Origin: Uranotaenia lowii
Taxonomy: Eukaryota; Arthropoda; Insecta; Diptera; Culicidae
DNA length: 64,000 bases
Direction of reading: 5' to 3'
Assembly (NCBI RefSeq): GCF_029784155.1
Contig: NC_073691.1
Span: 121,869,474 to 121,933,473 of the forward strand
Part shown: positions 23,166 through 36,107 of the stretch, in pieces
Position numbering within the stretch: position 1 is the first letter of the stretch
Layout: the number at the start of each line of letters is the position of its first letter
Program-made: the position numbers and the translations under genes
The notes under the pieces: generated by a model
Seen by the model: only the letters and a program-made list of their open reading frames with translations
Database searches by the model: none
Told to the model about the DNA's origin: nothing

Positions 23166-24640
23166 AAAGAAACATGAGTAAAAAATGCATTTTTTAGTTA
23201 AAAATTTTGTTATATTGGCAGTTTCCCAGCAATCAATTTTGTAGCTATATTCTTAAGCTGTTTTGCTATACGTTCCATATACATTAGGTATAGAATGATT
23301 GTAAGCAGGCCCGCACGAAGGAACCACCCAGGCGGGGGGGGGGAGGTTTCGGAATTGCCAAAAGTATAAATAAATTAGGAAAATGATTACTTATACCACT
23401 TTCTTACTTATGATCACTAACTCACTAACTCAAAACATAATAAATTGTACTGATTAAATATATCAAAGTTTTCAAGATATCCAGAATGAATCAATGCTAT
23501 TTTCGGTAAGCCATTGAAAAATCATTCAAAATGATGTTCCATAATATGAACTAAAAATAAATTCTAAGCAGTCTAGTTTTGAAATAAGCAATATTTCCGA
23601 AACAACAGAAAAAGAATGTGAAACAAAATTTCGAATAAAGCATAGGATATCACAATAAAGGCATAGAAATGGAATACACAAAACATGACATCAAATTTTA
23701 GAAAAAACAGAATTACGAAATAAATGTTACATCAGGATAAAAAATTAACCATGATTAAAAGTTGTTAGAAAAATGATAATGTTTGTTATTTATTATTCAT
23801 CTAAATTTACATTTCTTTTCTTAATTTTCAATTGAAGGATTGATTAAAACATCTAGTAAAGTATCTTATCCATTGAATATCCATATCATATTTTTGTCAA
23901 GCATTGCACCGGCCATGCAGTTAGATCACTAAAATCGGAATGAAGTTTTATTTCTTTTGCATATAGTTTTATTGTCTAAACCTTACGTTAACATACTCAA
24001 AATCCAGTGCAAAGCTGAGGAGTTGTCTCAGAAAATCCAGATTGATAAAAAGTTCGTAAAACAGATACCTTTGAAAAGTCGTCATAAATTTAGTATTTCG
24101 TATTTCAAAAATCTAAATTTGCCTAAATGTGACAAATTACGTCAACTTTCCAATTCACTTTTTGAAATTTTTCTACTGTAACAGCAACAGCTTTGGCGGT
24201 TGATTGATTGACAAGTACGAGTTTTACACAACTTTTAACACTTTTTCTGGCCATTATTTAAAAAAAATATATAAAAAAGCTCCATATGTGCAACTTATAG
24301 CTGCTTCAGCTTTCTTATGCACTAAGGAAAAAAAATCATGCACTTAATAACTGATTAACAGCCTTTTTTCCGAAGTATGTGTTTTTATAAAACATTTGGA
24401 CAAACATATTTGATTCACGTTATTAGCTTTTCAAAACTATAAATTTTGTAGAAATCGATTGAGAAACAAGAGCGTTTGCGTTTGCGTTATTCGAAAACCG
24501 CAACACTAGAAAATAAATCAAAAATAGTCCACCCAAGAAACCAAAAGTCTCATATCTACTTAAACTCGTGCCTCCAAAGTTCAAATTTCGCTGAACAAAG
24601 GTTCCAAAGGGAATTGGTACCGAATTTTCTCAAATGATAG
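23166..24640. other. AT-rich stretch with no gene seen
   Basis: It contains a G-run at 23334-23343 and a plus-strand frame at 23957-24181 with no recognisable domain. The segment near 24180-24480 resembles 46490-46790 (ACAGCTTTGGCGGTTGATT), so part of it is another old dispersed repeat. Confidence 0.4.
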
Positions 24641-24644
24641 CATG

Positions 24645-25050
24645 AAAGGTTCCTCAAATTGCCTTCTATGGACTTGAAGTTCCAAAAAGTTCCTCAAATA
24701 GCCTTTTTTGTGACATGTCAATTGCACACACACAGTATAAAAGTTACAAAATAGGTCTCAAATAGGCTTCTGTGAACTTCAAGTTCCAAGAAGTTCCTCA
24801 AATAGCCTTCTGTGAACCTCAAGTTTCAAGAAGTTTCTCAAAAAGCGTTTTTTGTGACATGTCAATCGCATCCACACAGTATAAAAGTTACAAATTAAGC
24901 CTAAAATAGCCTTCTGTTCCTCAAATAGCCTTTTTTGTGACATGTCAATCGCATCATTCAGAATAAAAGATACAAATTGGGTCTCAAATAGCGTTCTATG
25001 GACTCGAAGTTCCAAAAAGTTCCTCACATAGCCTTTTTTGAGAAATGTCC
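24645..25050. repeat. Composite tandem repeat (TTCCTCAAATAGCCTT)
   Basis: A core TTCCTCAAATAGCCTT recurs about six times. Alternating longer units either carry TTTTGTGACATGTCAATCGC with CAGTATAAAAGTTACAAA, or a GAACTTCAAGTTCCAAGAAG block that is itself partly palindromic. Spacing alternates between about 40 bp and 80-105 bp, indicating a higher-order repeat. Confidence 0.85.
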
Positions 25051-25540
25051 GCCATTTCATGAATATGAAATATGAACGAACATCACAAAAGGGCATATAA
25101 TAAATAAATCAATTTTTGGAGCTTGGAAATTGTTGAAATGTATAATTTATATTGAAATTTCAACTCAGAACAACTTAAAGCTAACTCGCAAATGATTGTT
25201 TTTGAAAAGAGTAAATATTTTGACTTTATTCAAATTCGTCAAACTGTATTTACTTACCACGAATTTATCACACATTGAAAGTCAATTGAAGCAATTCATT
25301 AATTAAATATCACGATAAACTCAAGAATTTGTATAATTTTATGCTTAACAGTTACAAAAATGGAATTTCATTTTTTTTAAATCCGATATTATTTTAACGG
25401 ATGATTGATTTATACGCCGTTTCGTAATGTTTCTTAGTAATAATCAACATGCGGCTTTGCTGGTGGCCGCTGGCTGCCCATGCGGGTATTCTAGGAAGCT
25501 TACAACCACTTCCAATTTTAGCTGCAGGTAAGGCAACATC

Positions 25541-25830
25541 TAGGCGTAGCGTCGTGGCAGCGTGTTTGGCTATCAACTCGGAGGATCGGGTTCAAATCTG
25601 GTACCAGGACTAATTTTTTCCATTAGGTTGTTGAATTGCTTGAGTAAACGAATCAAATAATTGTGTAGCAGAACTGGCGAGCGTTTTGGCATGTATCGAA
25701 CAAAGTTAAAAAAAAACAATTAAGTAAGATCAATTGAGGGAGGTGATGGGAGGAATAAAGATGGATGCCGCGAAATCGGCAGCACCACATGGGCTTGTGG
25801 TGACCAAAATAAGAGAGGAGAGGAGAATAT
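25541..25830 (+). mobile_element. tRNA-derived SINE, probable
   Basis: The head has an A-box-like TAGCGTCGTGGC (25546) and a B-box GGGTTCAAATC (25588-25598) spaced as in tRNA. It reads like a degenerate tRNA with an unpaired extension. A body of about 200 bp follows, ending in A/G-rich sequence around 25815-25840. Pol III promoter boxes imply origin as a SINE; no target duplication was identified. This is not a functional tRNA gene because stems are not maintained. Confidence 0.6.
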
Positions 25831-25840
25831 TTTTTTTGTT

Positions 25841-26589
25841 TTCGCTGATTGAACGTTTACTTGTGGGCTGAAAAGAAGGTCGTTCAAATCTGTAATGGAA
25901 CTTCAAAGTTTCAATAAGAACTTAAATTTTGAGCTGAATAAAAGGAACTTCAGCACATTGATGATGCTGATTAAGCTGTGTTCGACCTTTTTAACGAGAC
26001 TTTTGGTTGCTTGGGTAGTTGTTAAATTAGCAAAACAAAATATAGGTATTAGGCGTAATCATGATTTAAATTTCAAAAACCGTCATTTGACCGCCTCCGG
26101 TACGTTCAGTGTTAAAATAAGAAAAAGTTAACAAATTGAAAACCTCTATATCCTTTTTCGCAGAACTCAAAATTTCTTGAAGTCTTGGGGAAAGTTCATA
26201 ATCGGTTTAGTAAAAGTATTAATTTAAAAGGTTTTTTTTTCATTTGTTTCAAAGTTTTGTCCAATAGATGCAGAATTTTTTTAAATGATTTGAAAATATT
26301 TCCAAAAGTTATCAAGAAAACAAAAACTGATAGAAAAATTGCATATTTAGATCCAGGGCACCCAAATCAGTCAAAATAAGCTTTTAAATTCTTTGCACTT
26401 CGGAGCATTTAGAAGAACAAGAAACACAAAATAAAATTAAGACTGAAATCTGTTTTTGGAGTAAATTCATATCAGCACGATTGCTGTAAATCAAAATCTG
26501 TACTCTGTAGTAATAAAGTTGAGGACACTAGATTCTAAATTTTGTTTTGTCAATTCTGATGACCATCGTGAGTGGTAAACACCTGATAC
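25841..26589. other. Unassigned sequence
   Basis: Short frames at 25895-26131 and 26185-26379 show no recognisable domains. No boundaries are seen. Confidence 0.3.
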
Positions 26590-28846
26590 ATGGGGGGGTT
26601 TTTTTTATTATCTGACGGGTTTGCGTCGGGGGTCTTTAGATTTTCCCCAAAATTGAAAATTTGGTTCATTTTTTCGACTTAAAAACGCATGTATTTTTTC
26701 AGATTTCTCACATTTCTATTTTTTGAGTTAGCTTCGGTTGGATTTTTTGTCAATTAAAAATAACCATTTTTCAAAGCTACATAACTCTGTTATTTTTCAA
26801 GGGAAATTATAAAATAGCACATCAAAATGCATTGGAATTTTATCAGCTTTCTAAATAAAATAGTTGAAAAAAAATAAATAAAGACCTTCAATATGAAAAA
26901 TTGTAAATAAACTTTAAATGGCGTCTAAAAGTACCGTGTGCACCATCGAATATTTTGCAAAAACACCATTGAATAGCTCAATTTAGTCTTTGATTTATTG
27001 CTTTGAATCGTTTAAAAAAAAAACATTAACTCACTTGATGTCGAATGATGCACACGAGTTTTCGAAGGCAGGTTTGACTTCCTTAGGAATGACTTCCTGA
27101 GCGAAAAACTATCGGATGTTATCAAAAATCGTTAAAAAGATTTAACTTACAATGTGGAATTTACGATATTTTGTATGTTTCTTTTTCTGAAAATTGCATT
27201 TGGAAGTTTAAGTTGCATTTAGAAATTTAAGTCTTAAAAAGTAGCTTGGTGAGAAAAAAAAATTCTGTAAGGGACTGTTATGCGAGTAGATTTGAAAAAG
27301 GTTTCAAATATGGTCGATTAACAGTCCCATAATGAATCAAAATGGTGCTCTCGACCTTACCAATAACCCAATTTCGAAAATTTCAGGTTTTACGATTTAT
27401 TATGACAATCTAGAAACGATTTTCGTTTATGCCGAAAGTAATGATCACAATTTAAGAATGTATTCCAAAACAGGAAAAGCTGATTTTTTCGCTTGCTTGT
27501 TTTTGCATATGGGACTGTTATGAAAGTAGGGGCGGTAGAGTGTTGCAGCTAAACTGACTTCATGTTATATCCAAAAAACTAATAACGTATTCGTTTATAC
27601 CCAGTTTTGCACCAGGTCACAACAAGTTTAGCAAATTTTGCTGTCATTTTTAGAAGTTTATGCGCTCAGTTTTGCATCCGTAATTCTCCAGATTTGATTT
27701 CAAATGGACGGTGGAACACTGAAGATTCGTTTGTGAGCTATCGAGGTAGCAAAACACTGACGACGAATTATGTTCGTTCTAGTATGGTAAACCTCAAAAC
27801 TGGGCGAATGGAGAAAACAAATTCGGTAAAAGTATCATATTTTCAATGTCATATTACCTACAATGGGCATGATGCTTTTTACAGTCTGAGCTGGCCATAC
27901 TGAGCTCTTCGATTATTTCTACATTTGTGCCACACTCTTTGTTTTTGATCAATGGGAAAAGATGTTGGTGTCCAGTGCTTAACTCCCGATATAAAAACTA
28001 TGTAAAGCACGTCTATTTTCAATCATATTTTTCTGATCCCAAACACAGGGACTGAACCTTCTACTATTGGCATTGATTATGCTTCACAATGATCTTTGAT
28101 CGAAAAGTTAATGAGTTATATAGCATATAACCAGGATGTAAAAGCAACATTTCCATTATTTGTTATATCACATTAACAATACGATACTAAGAATTTTGGT
28201 TAAAATTTAAAGTCAGTTATGCTGCAAACACTCTACAAAGCACGAAAAAGTAGTGTTTTTTACCTGCTTTGGTAAATTCTTTTGTTTCCATGTTGTTAGA
28301 AGTGCGCGCTACCTTCATATGTGAGTGCAGTTGCTCGACTAATGTTTGTTTTCGTCGAAAAAAAGAGATTTATCGACATTATTTCTTTCATAACTCTTCA
28401 AGGAATTGATGGCCCACTTTGGTGTCTTCTGATGAAAGTTGCATCATAAATTGAGCTATTCAATGGTATTTTTTGCAAAACATTCGGTGGTGCAGACGGT
28501 ACTTTTAGACGCCATTTAAAGTTTATTTACAACTTTTCATGTTGAAGGTCTTTGTTTATTTTTTTTTTGAACTATGTTATTTGGAAAGCTAATAAAATTT
28601 CAATGCATTTTGATGTGCTATTTTATAATTTCCCTTGAAAAATAACAGAGTTATGTAGCTTTGAAAAATGGTTATTTTAAATTAACAAAAAAATCTAACC
28701 GAAGCTAACTCAAATAATAAAAATGCTAGAAACCTGAAAAAATACATGTGTTTTAAAGTCGCAAAAATGAACCAAATTTTCAATTTTGGCTGAAAATCTG
28801 AAGACCCCCGGCGCAAATTGTCAGATAATAAAAAAAAATCCCCATG
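26590..28846. mobile_element. 2.26-kb element with about 400-bp terminal inverted repeats
   Basis: The left arm 26590-27000 and right arm 28440-28846 are diverged inverted copies: ATGGGG(G)n and TTATTATCTGAC outside, CATTGAATAGCTCAA inside. The central 1.4 kb contains two short frames (27332-27523 and 27607-27903) without recognisable domains, and a smaller nested element at 27319-27523. The long arms suggest a foldback-type or palindromic DNA transposon. The target duplication is not resolved. Confidence 0.75.
27319..27523. mobile_element. Small MITE with TAACAGTCCCATA ends
   Basis: About 200 bp bounded by TAACAGTCCCATAATG and, inverted, CATATGGGACTGTTATG. A third GGGACTGTTATG lies just upstream at 27271, forming a 60-bp inverted pair with 27320. 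The frame inside starts at the end repeat and is probably not a gene. Confidence 0.6.
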
Positions 28847-29066
28847 GCTCATAACATGTTGATGTATGTAATAAGTATTCGATTAAATAATTTTGAAGAG
28901 AAAAGGTTGGCAACTCGTTTAGTTACACTTCCGAATAAAAAACCAATTAAAAGACGAAGTTTGGTTTTTGTATGCCATGTGTAGAGTCTCAATTCAAAAG
29001 GCTGATTGAATTGCAAAATGAAATTTACAAATAAAAAAAAGTTCAATTCGTGAACGGCATACTTTA

Positions 29067-29996
29067 GGGGAGAATGAGGATACTTGATCCCTGGGGATAC
29101 TTGATTCCATCACTATATCTCGAAACAGGAATGTCTTACAAATATCAATTGTTCTAGCAAAATGTGCCAAATAGAGCAAAACAACCTCAACACAATTTAA
29201 AAATTTTATTTTTAGAGTTATGGAACTTTGTTTGAAAAATTTATCAAAATGTGATTTTAAGATCTTTTTTTATCACTTTAAAGTGTTTCTTACATGAAAA
29301 AAATATTAGAAAAATATTCATTCCGATATGTCAACCGTTGGAGTATTATATGAACTACTCAATTTTCAAAGCAATAGTAAACTCTCAATTTTTTTAAGAA
29401 GAATTTTTCCAAAATGTATGTTATGGGTATAATTGATCCCAAGAGTCCAAATAGATATATTTTTCTTCTGAATGAATCCCGATTGTTGGTTATCATGGAA
29501 TTACTAATATCTTCTAGATAACTAATGTTTATCCAGTGCATATCTTTTTAAATGGACTAAAAATACTGTGTCTCTCTAAAAACTAAAATAATGCGCCTTA
29601 AAGTATGCAATGACGTTAGGGTAATAGACAATTTTTTAGAATTCTCTTTGCCTGATACTTACAAACTGTGAAATAAGAACTTATATAGCAAAAAATAGTC
29701 ACCGGATCTTTTATCTTTGGAGCTTAATAGATTTTTGCCTAGGGTCAGTTCTCCCTGAGATCAAGTCCCCTTTAGTAGAGGATCAAGTCTCCTGTAACTT
29801 AAGAAATATCACAATTTTTTAGTCTCACGATAATGCTTCTAGTTCATCTACGAGCTCATGTATCGTTCCAATTTTTGGAGCATATAAACTTATAAATACA
29901 CGCTATCAGAAAATCCAAAAGATGGCTTGTAGATAAATTATCCCAAAAAGATATGATGGAAATAAGAAAAAGGGATCAAGTATCCCCATTCTCCCC
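29067..29996. mobile_element. MITE with GGGGAGAATGAGGATACTTG ends, 930 bp
   Basis: The ends GGGGAGAATGAGGATACTTG (then ATCCC) and the inverted CAAGTATCCCCATTCTCCCC make a 25-bp TIR. No transposase is present. Internal GATCAAGT motifs recur at 29767-29800. Related degenerate sequence lies inverted at about 52690-53510, and another end lies at 54918-54945. The target duplication is not clear. Confidence 0.82.
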
Positions 29997-30590
29997 AAAT
30001 GTCGTAAAATGGAATGTCTCATGCCAAGGTTGATTTAAGACTGATTTCCGTCGGAGTCGAGCAAAATTTCTGACTTGCTTGTTAACACTTATTCTAAACC
30101 TTTTGAGATCAAGTAATCCCGTCACTATGATGAAAGTTTTACTTATATAAAATCTCCATTAGAGGGGTTATCGTATATGGAATATTATCGAAATTTTCAA
30201 AAACAAGTTCTATGTTTGATTTTGATAGTGTACCAAATACCAATAGATAAACACCATAAATGTGTTTTTATTTTCTTTTATGTTGATTTAATATATCAAC
30301 AATTACAAAAATTATAAATGGAACATAGAGGACTTGAAAATGACAAAAATGATAAACATTTGATGAAATTCAAGAACAAATACAAACAAATGAAAAAAAA
30401 AATTAAAAACATTCACTAAAAAGTTATGCAAAATGATAAAAATTACTGTTCGATTTTATCAAAACAAAGAGTTTTCTCTAACAGATGGTTAAAGCCTTCT
30501 TATAACTTTTCAAAACATTTGAGGTACATTTCTGGTTGATGAAAATGAAATACGACTTGTGAATAAATCATTCTTAGTACTATTAAATGG
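29997..30590. other. AT-rich stretch, nothing recognised
   Basis: No gene or repeat ends can be supported here. Confidence 0.35.
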
Positions 30591-31180
30591 CAATTACAAC
30601 AACAGCAGGTAGAAGACCACCCAGTGCAAAGTTCAAATCCGTTCGGTGAACAAACGTTATTACAGCGTTTCGAGGAATGGAAACAAACACCGATCGTTTT
30701 TTCTCAATTAGGAGTGGGAATTTGACTCCCTGAAATAGGAGGGCATGGCGCCGATACTGTCGAATGTTGAATCGGTTTCGCCCTGATCCCCGGAATTCGG
30801 CCCAAAACAGGGCAACAGCTGCGAGTGACGGCGAGTTGTCGGAATCTAGATTGGTCCCGAACGAGACGGAAAAGAACGCCATCGATTGTTGGGACGCGAG
30901 TCAAATTTATAGGAAAACAATTTCCGAATCGTGAGCTAATTTGTTTGTTAATTCGGCCACAAAATCGAGACCGCCATTAATCAAACGCGTGTTCTCGTTC
31001 GGCACTATTTGGTATCGCGGAAACAGGGCGTAAACCTGTCCGGCACCTATGAATCCATGAATGTAGGAAGGTAGGTATACCGCACAGCACAGAACCGCAC
31101 CGGGAGTCAATGGCCAGAGGTTTATGAAGAGGGTCCGGGAAGCCCATATCCCGAGCTCAGCCAATCAATTGAATTATTAT
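30591..31180. other. GC-rich island without an assignable gene
   Basis: About 590 bp of balanced composition in an AT-rich setting. Minus-strand frames at 30583-30882 and 30907-31164 (WASRTLFINLWPLTPGAVLC) are open, but I recognise no domain. Candidates are a conserved regulatory element or an untranslated exon. The frame at 30907-31164 has a hydrophobic segment. Confidence 0.3.
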
Positions 31181-32504
31181 GTTGTTTTACCGCCACGCTA
31201 TTTTGCATCGAATCTGATGAATCTTTTCCGCGTATTTGGAAAGCGACTATGAGTTCTGTGTATTGTACTCTCAATTGATTTGTTTAGTGTGACCAGCTAC
31301 AGGTTTAGTTTTTCAATATTTGATCGACCATGAGAAGTATAAAATCCGTAGCATCTATGCCTTCTAAAAATTCTTTGTAAAAGAATAAGAAACCTCCAGT
31401 TTCAGATCGTTTTTCAGTTATTTGTTGAGAAATAAATTTACTGAAGTATTCATAAATCAAATTTTAGTCAATTGCGGATTATTTTTGTTTAAAATATTAA
31501 TGGAGTGTTACAGAAAATTTCAAACGTGTCAATCACTTCGAAATTAGAAATCTGGTAACTCCATCTAGTATAGCTTTGTAAAATGATTGTTTATTTCCAA
31601 GCGCCTTCTCCCTCATTTTCACGACATGAGAGCAAAGTCGGGAGGGAGTAAACCCACCTCTCTCTCCCCAATTGAACACGCCTCACTTCTAGCATTGATG
31701 CCCACCCATGCGTGTGGTCAAAAATTAATTTTAGAGACCGGGAAATTGGCTGTTACGATTTTCAGTTTTAATAGCTATTATCAAATAAAGGGGGGGGGGG
31801 GGGGGGGGGGAGGATGGGGAAAAACAATAATATTGAAACCTAGCGACTGTCTTTCTCCATCGTACCTTTCGATTTGATTTCGGTTGGGATTGATAAAGAA
31901 AAAATATGTATTAAGGGGAACCAACATCTAAACATGCCCCATCCCGATAAATCATAACTATGGTGCCGGCGAAGGTTGGCAATATTACTCATTTATGACC
32001 TTTTTTTCGGAGTGCATTTGGCTGACTGTATGTGTACAGGTGTGTATGGGTGTCGGTATAAATTAAACACCCAAACGTTCCACAAGGGCGGTCATTTGTT
32101 GAGGTTTGATTCGATTTGTATTTTATAATTGAAAAGGCTTATTTACGGAATGGTGAAATTATGTGTGGCAAAAATCGGACAGGTTTTATTCGTCACATCA
32201 ATTATGATACCTCACTTGATATACATAATTGATTTTCTTTCATTTGATAGCTCGATAGCTTGGATTCATAGATTTTCTATTTCGAAAATGCGAAGATTTC
32301 GCATATTTACGAGCCTTTCTATCTATAGCTCGGATTTTTCTTATAATTTTTATGATGTACACTAAGCTGACCCGGCAAACTTGGTTGAGCCTTCTAATTT
32401 GCACAAAAATAGTGTCAATGTAATAAAAAGGTAAAAGATCATTTATGTTCATGAAACTGGATTGGCACCCTAAAATGGGGTGCACCGGGACAGTTTTCGA
32501 ACAA
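31181..32504. other. Unassigned sequence with a 21-G tract
   Basis: The homopolymer of 21 G lies at 31790-31810. CTGACCCGGCAAACTTGG at 32369-32386 resembles a motif repeated widely in mosquito and other insect genomes. No gene is supported. Confidence 0.4.
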
Positions 32505-32772
32505 TAGTACTCGCTCATTAATCGGACGATTTTTAATCGGACAACTTCGATAATCGGACGTTTTTAAGGGTTGATACCAGATGCTCTATAATCGGACGTT
32601 TTCTCTGGAAATCTGCAACTTTATTCGTGGCTCAGCTCTGAAATCGGACAACTGCACCTGTAATGTGACTAACGAAAAGATAGTTTTGCGTTTGTAATGC
32701 GTTTCTAATTTGGAAATAATGATATTAAGCTCAACTTAAGTAATCGGACGTTTTCGATAATCGGACGCACCT
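32505..32772. repeat. TAATCGGACG repeat cluster
   Basis: The motif (T)AATCGGAC(A/G) occurs about eight times, beginning with AGTACTCGCTCATTAATCGG. The reverse complement of that leading sequence is found at 53682-53734. The pattern looks like the end of a DNA transposon with subterminal repeats. Confidence 0.7.
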
Positions 32773-34086
32773 CTTCCATTTGATTTTTTTTCTCGTTTCG
32801 TTTAACTGTTATTACCTTTTTCATCATTCATACTTATAGTCGAAGAAACGTTTAAAGTGATGCCAACCTCCAGGGGCAAAAATTATCGAAAAAACTTATT
32901 AGTTTTTTTTTTATTTCTTAATTTCCAGCGAAAGCAGAAAGCGAATATTTTGTGGGATGAACTTAAAAATAAATTTTGATACTTTTTTCCATTATTTTCA
33001 TCGTTTAGAAAAGATCCTATATCTACACTGTAATGTCCATTAACCCCAAGATAAGTGCGTCGAAGAATGTATTAAGCATTTTTTATCAATTGTCTTTCTT
33101 TTTTCGCCAAAGCAGTGCTAAAGTATGAACTGTTTATTATACCACAGCGCTGCTTTTGATCGGATCTGGAATGTTTTGACAGTACTTTGTTTTAGAATGT
33201 TTTCTCTATCAGTGCTTAAAATTTTATGACGATTCGTGTTGTTTCAAAGAATTTATATGTGATGAAAGCCGCAAAACGAAAATTGATTTTGGATACCCAT
33301 GCCAAAAACCCTACCAGGTACAGGCGCCGTGATTACGGAGGGGTGATCGGGGTGATCCCCCAAGTGGTAAAAAACCGTTTTAAAATACCCGCAAAAGCTC
33401 GAATTTCTATAAAAAGTGGGAACTCTTCTTAGTAGATGTGCTTTTAAATTTTCAAAATTTTCCACTCTGTGAGGTGTTTATTCAACAAAAAAGTTTACTT
33501 ATTATTTAAAAGGCTGAATATTAGAAAAGTCGGTCCACCAAACTCAAGCTGCTTTAACTTGCGATTTCCTGGACTGAATTATACCAAATAACATTTGTTG
33601 ATAAGTAACCCGATAACCCAACAATAGTGTGTTGTTGAGTGTTGATTTTGAATTTCCTATTAACGAAATGTAGGGACAACTTTTTTCAATTGTCACTTTT
33701 TTCCCTCATATGCCTTATAAACACGAGCAAATCGTAATAAATTTTATTTGTGCTTCAAATTCAGAGCTTCAAAATTCTTGGTTGTGTTTCGAATTTTAAT
33801 GAAGGGACAAATTTGAAGTGAAAAAGTTATATACGGGGGTGAATATGGTTATAACACTGAAATACTTGAAATATTTGTTCTGTTGTCATTATACATTTAT
33901 TGCCTTCAAGATGCAGTTTCTTTTTTATTTGCTCAGATTTAGAGGGAAACAGTAAAAAAAATCATTAAACTTTAAACGTACGGAATCAAGTGATTTTCAA
34001 TTTTCATTATTTTTAGAAATTTCAGGAAAAATCATTCTAATAAAACTTTACTTTAAGAATAAAAAGCTTATACTGAATCAAGCCAA
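32773..34086. other. AT-rich stretch, nothing recognised
   Basis: A short plus-strand frame (33226-33432) coincides with a slightly GC-rich patch but has no domain. No element ends are seen. Confidence 0.35.
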
Positions 34087-34294
34087 CGAAAGATTCCTTT
34101 TAATTCAACCACGGTAAATGAAAAGTTCATGTACCGGTATTTCGATAACAACTTACTACCTTCTTCAGTGAGCGTTTTCGATTGATCGATCGGAATCAAT
34201 CGAAAACGCTCACTGAAGAAGGTAGTAAGTTGCTTTCGAAATACCGGTACATGAACTTTTCATTTACCGTAGTTGAATTAAAAGGAATCTTTCG
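34087..34294. repeat. 208-bp near-perfect palindrome
   Basis: The arms start CGAAAGATTCCTTTTAATTC on the left and run through GGTAAATGAAAAGTTCATGT and TACCGGTATTTCG to a centre near 34190 (TTGATCGATCGGAATCAA). Only a few mismatches separate the arms. It would fold into a single long hairpin. It is probably a palindromic MITE; no clear target duplication. Confidence 0.92.
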
Positions 34295-36107
34295 ATTGCT
34301 TTGTTTTAGTTGAATCATTCAACCAAGTAGGCTCAAAACACAACAGAGTGAAAAAGCTAATACATATCTGAAATTCAAATATAAATTTGAATTTAAAATT
34401 TGGTTTTTTCCAATGTTTACAGCTGTTTTATTGGGAATTTTTAGACCTTATAAAGTCATATCAGATGTCTAATGCTAACCTCATTTTAAAATCTAATGTA
34501 GTGCTATTTTCACTTGCGTTTACAAGGAATTCATGACTTATTTCAAAATAAGAGTTCAGGTTCTAAATCACAGTAAAGATTCACTTTCGCAAGTTTTTTT
34601 TTCACCCTCAATTTTCCACCATTCAAATATGAGTTATAAACATAAAATTAATAACCTATATTATGAAATTCAAAAACAAAAATGTAAATTTCAGATCTGA
34701 TTTTATTTTATTCTGTTAAAAATGTATCACATCAAACATTCATATTATGGATGATCATGAAAAAAAATTCAAATACTGCCAAACAGAAATCGAATATAAA
34801 CTATTCATGGTAAGTGTTAAAATTTCAAAAATCTTTTCAAGAGATTTCAGCAACAATAAATCGAAAAAATAGATTACGTGTTATGACTTTTGCGTTCCCT
34901 ATGAGTTTTTAGAGCCGAAAAGGAACAAAAAAGTATTTATAAATGCTGTTTCATTATGATGGAATTGATGTTGGCGATAGAGATTCAAATTCATCTCCAG
35001 AACCCTAAATCTGGATTCAAAACTTTAACACAAGGAAACAAAATTCACATTTTCCGAGGTGCAAAGAACTTGAAAACTGATTTCGACTTATTTAGGAGCA
35101 CCACATGCAAATTTGTAATTTTTTTATCAGCTCTTGTTTCCGGTGCAAATTTTGGAAATAGAAGGTTCATTGAATAAATTTGAGCACTTTTTAGCAAAAG
35201 TGTAAAATATCAAAAAGATTTTGAAAAAAGGTTTTAACTTAATTATCAATTTTCATGAAGAGTTCGAGTAATTTAACATGAGAAAAAGTTATAGAAGTAA
35301 GTATTTTTCCCCATTTTGTAAAATACGAAGATTATCTAGACGAAATCTGTATTGTTTTTTTTTACCGGGAATATTTTTTTTTGGCACTCTTCCCTCTAAT
35401 CTGTATCGTTGAATGAACAAAAGATAATGAAAAGATTTTACATATTTTTTGTTGTTCGATTCGATCACTCTAAACTGCTTAATTTTATAATAACTAAATG
35501 CCAGAAAATAAGAAGGGAGTGAAAAAATCTAACCAAAAATCGAGTTTGAGACGTAAAAATCTTCCAAAATCAGTTTGCCTCGGTTTTAATTTTTCCCTTG
35601 TGAATTGAAACTATACCCTCATCATTCCAATAATTTTTCGGCAACAAGGCAATCTATCATGCTAAACAGTCAGAAGTTCTTTTAGTGAATTTAAACCAAC
35701 ACTCCTAGATTTCAAGATCTACAGAAATTATGTCACTGATACTGCTTTAAGCTCATCTACACAATAATATTGATATTTTAAGTTAAAATTTAGCTTAAGA
35801 TTTGATATTCTGAATCTGGATGCTTGGCTATTTCAATTGCAAATGATTGAGACTCTTCACTAAAGAAAAGTATTAACATTCAGAAATAACCCTTCATTTC
35901 ATATTTCTTTTTAGAATTCAAAATTATTTTAAAAAATTAGGAATTATGTGAAGGTACCTGAACAATAAAAAAGATTATTCACTTTTCTATAATTCCTTTG
36001 TTGTAGTACAATTAAAATTTAAAATTTTGAATGATAACTTTAAACTCAAGAGCAAATCAAATTAAAAAAAGATTCCCGAACTTCATATTCAGGACATGAT
36101 TTTGATA
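34295..36107. other. AT-rich stretch, nothing recognised
   Basis: No gene is supported. The frame at 34956-35177 has no recognisable domain. Confidence 0.35.

Noticed and set aside
25541..25612. Functional tRNA gene on the plus strand
   Set aside because: Promoter boxes are tRNA-like but acceptor and anticodon stems do not pair convincingly; it is followed by SINE-like sequence.
34087..34294. CRISPR-like or bacterial hairpin terminator
   Set aside because: The genome is eukaryotic and the structure is a single long palindrome, not spaced repeats.
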